From Blattamonas nauphoetae (taxonomy: Eukaryota; Preaxostyla; Oxymonadida): 64,000 nt of DNA. The notes under the pieces were generated by a model. It saw only the letters and a program-made list of their open reading frames with translations. It was not told the origin of the DNA and ran no database searches. This document shows positions 63,930-64,000 of the stretch, one piece after another (position 1 is the stretch's first letter; each line of letters starts with the position of its first letter). Location of the stretch: contig JARBJD010000014.1 in NCBI GenBank assembly GCA_033064195.1, positions 434,001 to 498,000 on the forward strand, written 5' to 3'. Made by a program: the position numbers and the translations under genes.

Positions 63930-64000
63930 GCAATGGATCTGGCGACAAAGGAGGCAATGCTCCGTGAGACAATTCGAGCGATCTTTCTCTGATCGACTCT

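Overview
The window looks like a gene-poor, repeat-rich stretch of a protist nuclear genome, most likely an oxymonad (Preaxostyla) close to Blattamonas or Monocercomonoides. Three things point that way: spliceosomal introns of 33-48 nt as well as one near 100 nt; a multicopy family of about 336-residue proteins and a multicopy family of beta-helix receptor-like proteins with a C-terminal pseudokinase, both of which I associate from memory (unverified) with hypothetical proteins of Blattamonas; and an archaeal-type alanyl-tRNA synthetase fragment, a type known from other metamonads. There is no rRNA operon, no convincing functional tRNA and no CRISPR.

Layout. 1-6.6 kb: a family gene cut by the window edge, a leucine-rich-repeat gene, a frameshifted family gene, a receptor fragment and a 24-bp minisatellite. 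6.8-16.35 kb: a decayed DIRS-like retroelement carrying a DD34E IS630/Tc1-like transposon, which itself carries a hAT-like element (with a kinase gene fragment) and a small TA-flanked MITE. 17.5-18.5 kb: a divergent family member. 18.86-24.77 kb: a 5.9-kb unit with inverted ends and an 8-bp target duplication, holding decayed cellular-type coding sequence and a 1.57-kb fold-back element. 25-36 kb: a repeated two-gene module on the minus strand, a 336-residue family gene followed about 330 bp later by a beta-helix receptor gene, seen as two full or near-full units and one cut short, plus an unidentified gene and a local inversion. 35.9-46.4 kb: a plus-strand receptor-pseudokinase pseudogene split by a second DIRS-like element. 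47.1-58.9 kb: one family gene split by a MITE (itself split by a hAT-like element carrying an alanyl-tRNA synthetase pseudogene) and by a 7.5-kb hAT-like element carrying a dual-specificity-phosphatase pseudogene. 59-64 kb: another hAT-like MITE, a receptor relic, a family pseudogene fused to a GH31 glucosidase fragment, a third DIRS-like end set, and hypothetical frames.

The main results are: (i) a conserved phase-1 mini-intron after a 16-nt first exon in every complete family copy, with a second exon of exactly 995 nt in four divergent copies; (ii) nested insertions whose removal, leaving one copy of each target duplication, gives back the host frame exactly; (iii) three DIRS-like elements that share inverted ends, an internal complementary region, a short crossover sequence and covarying hairpins; (iv) several non-autonomous hAT-like elements carrying pieces of cellular genes. 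No computation or database search was run. Family calls rest on motifs read by eye.
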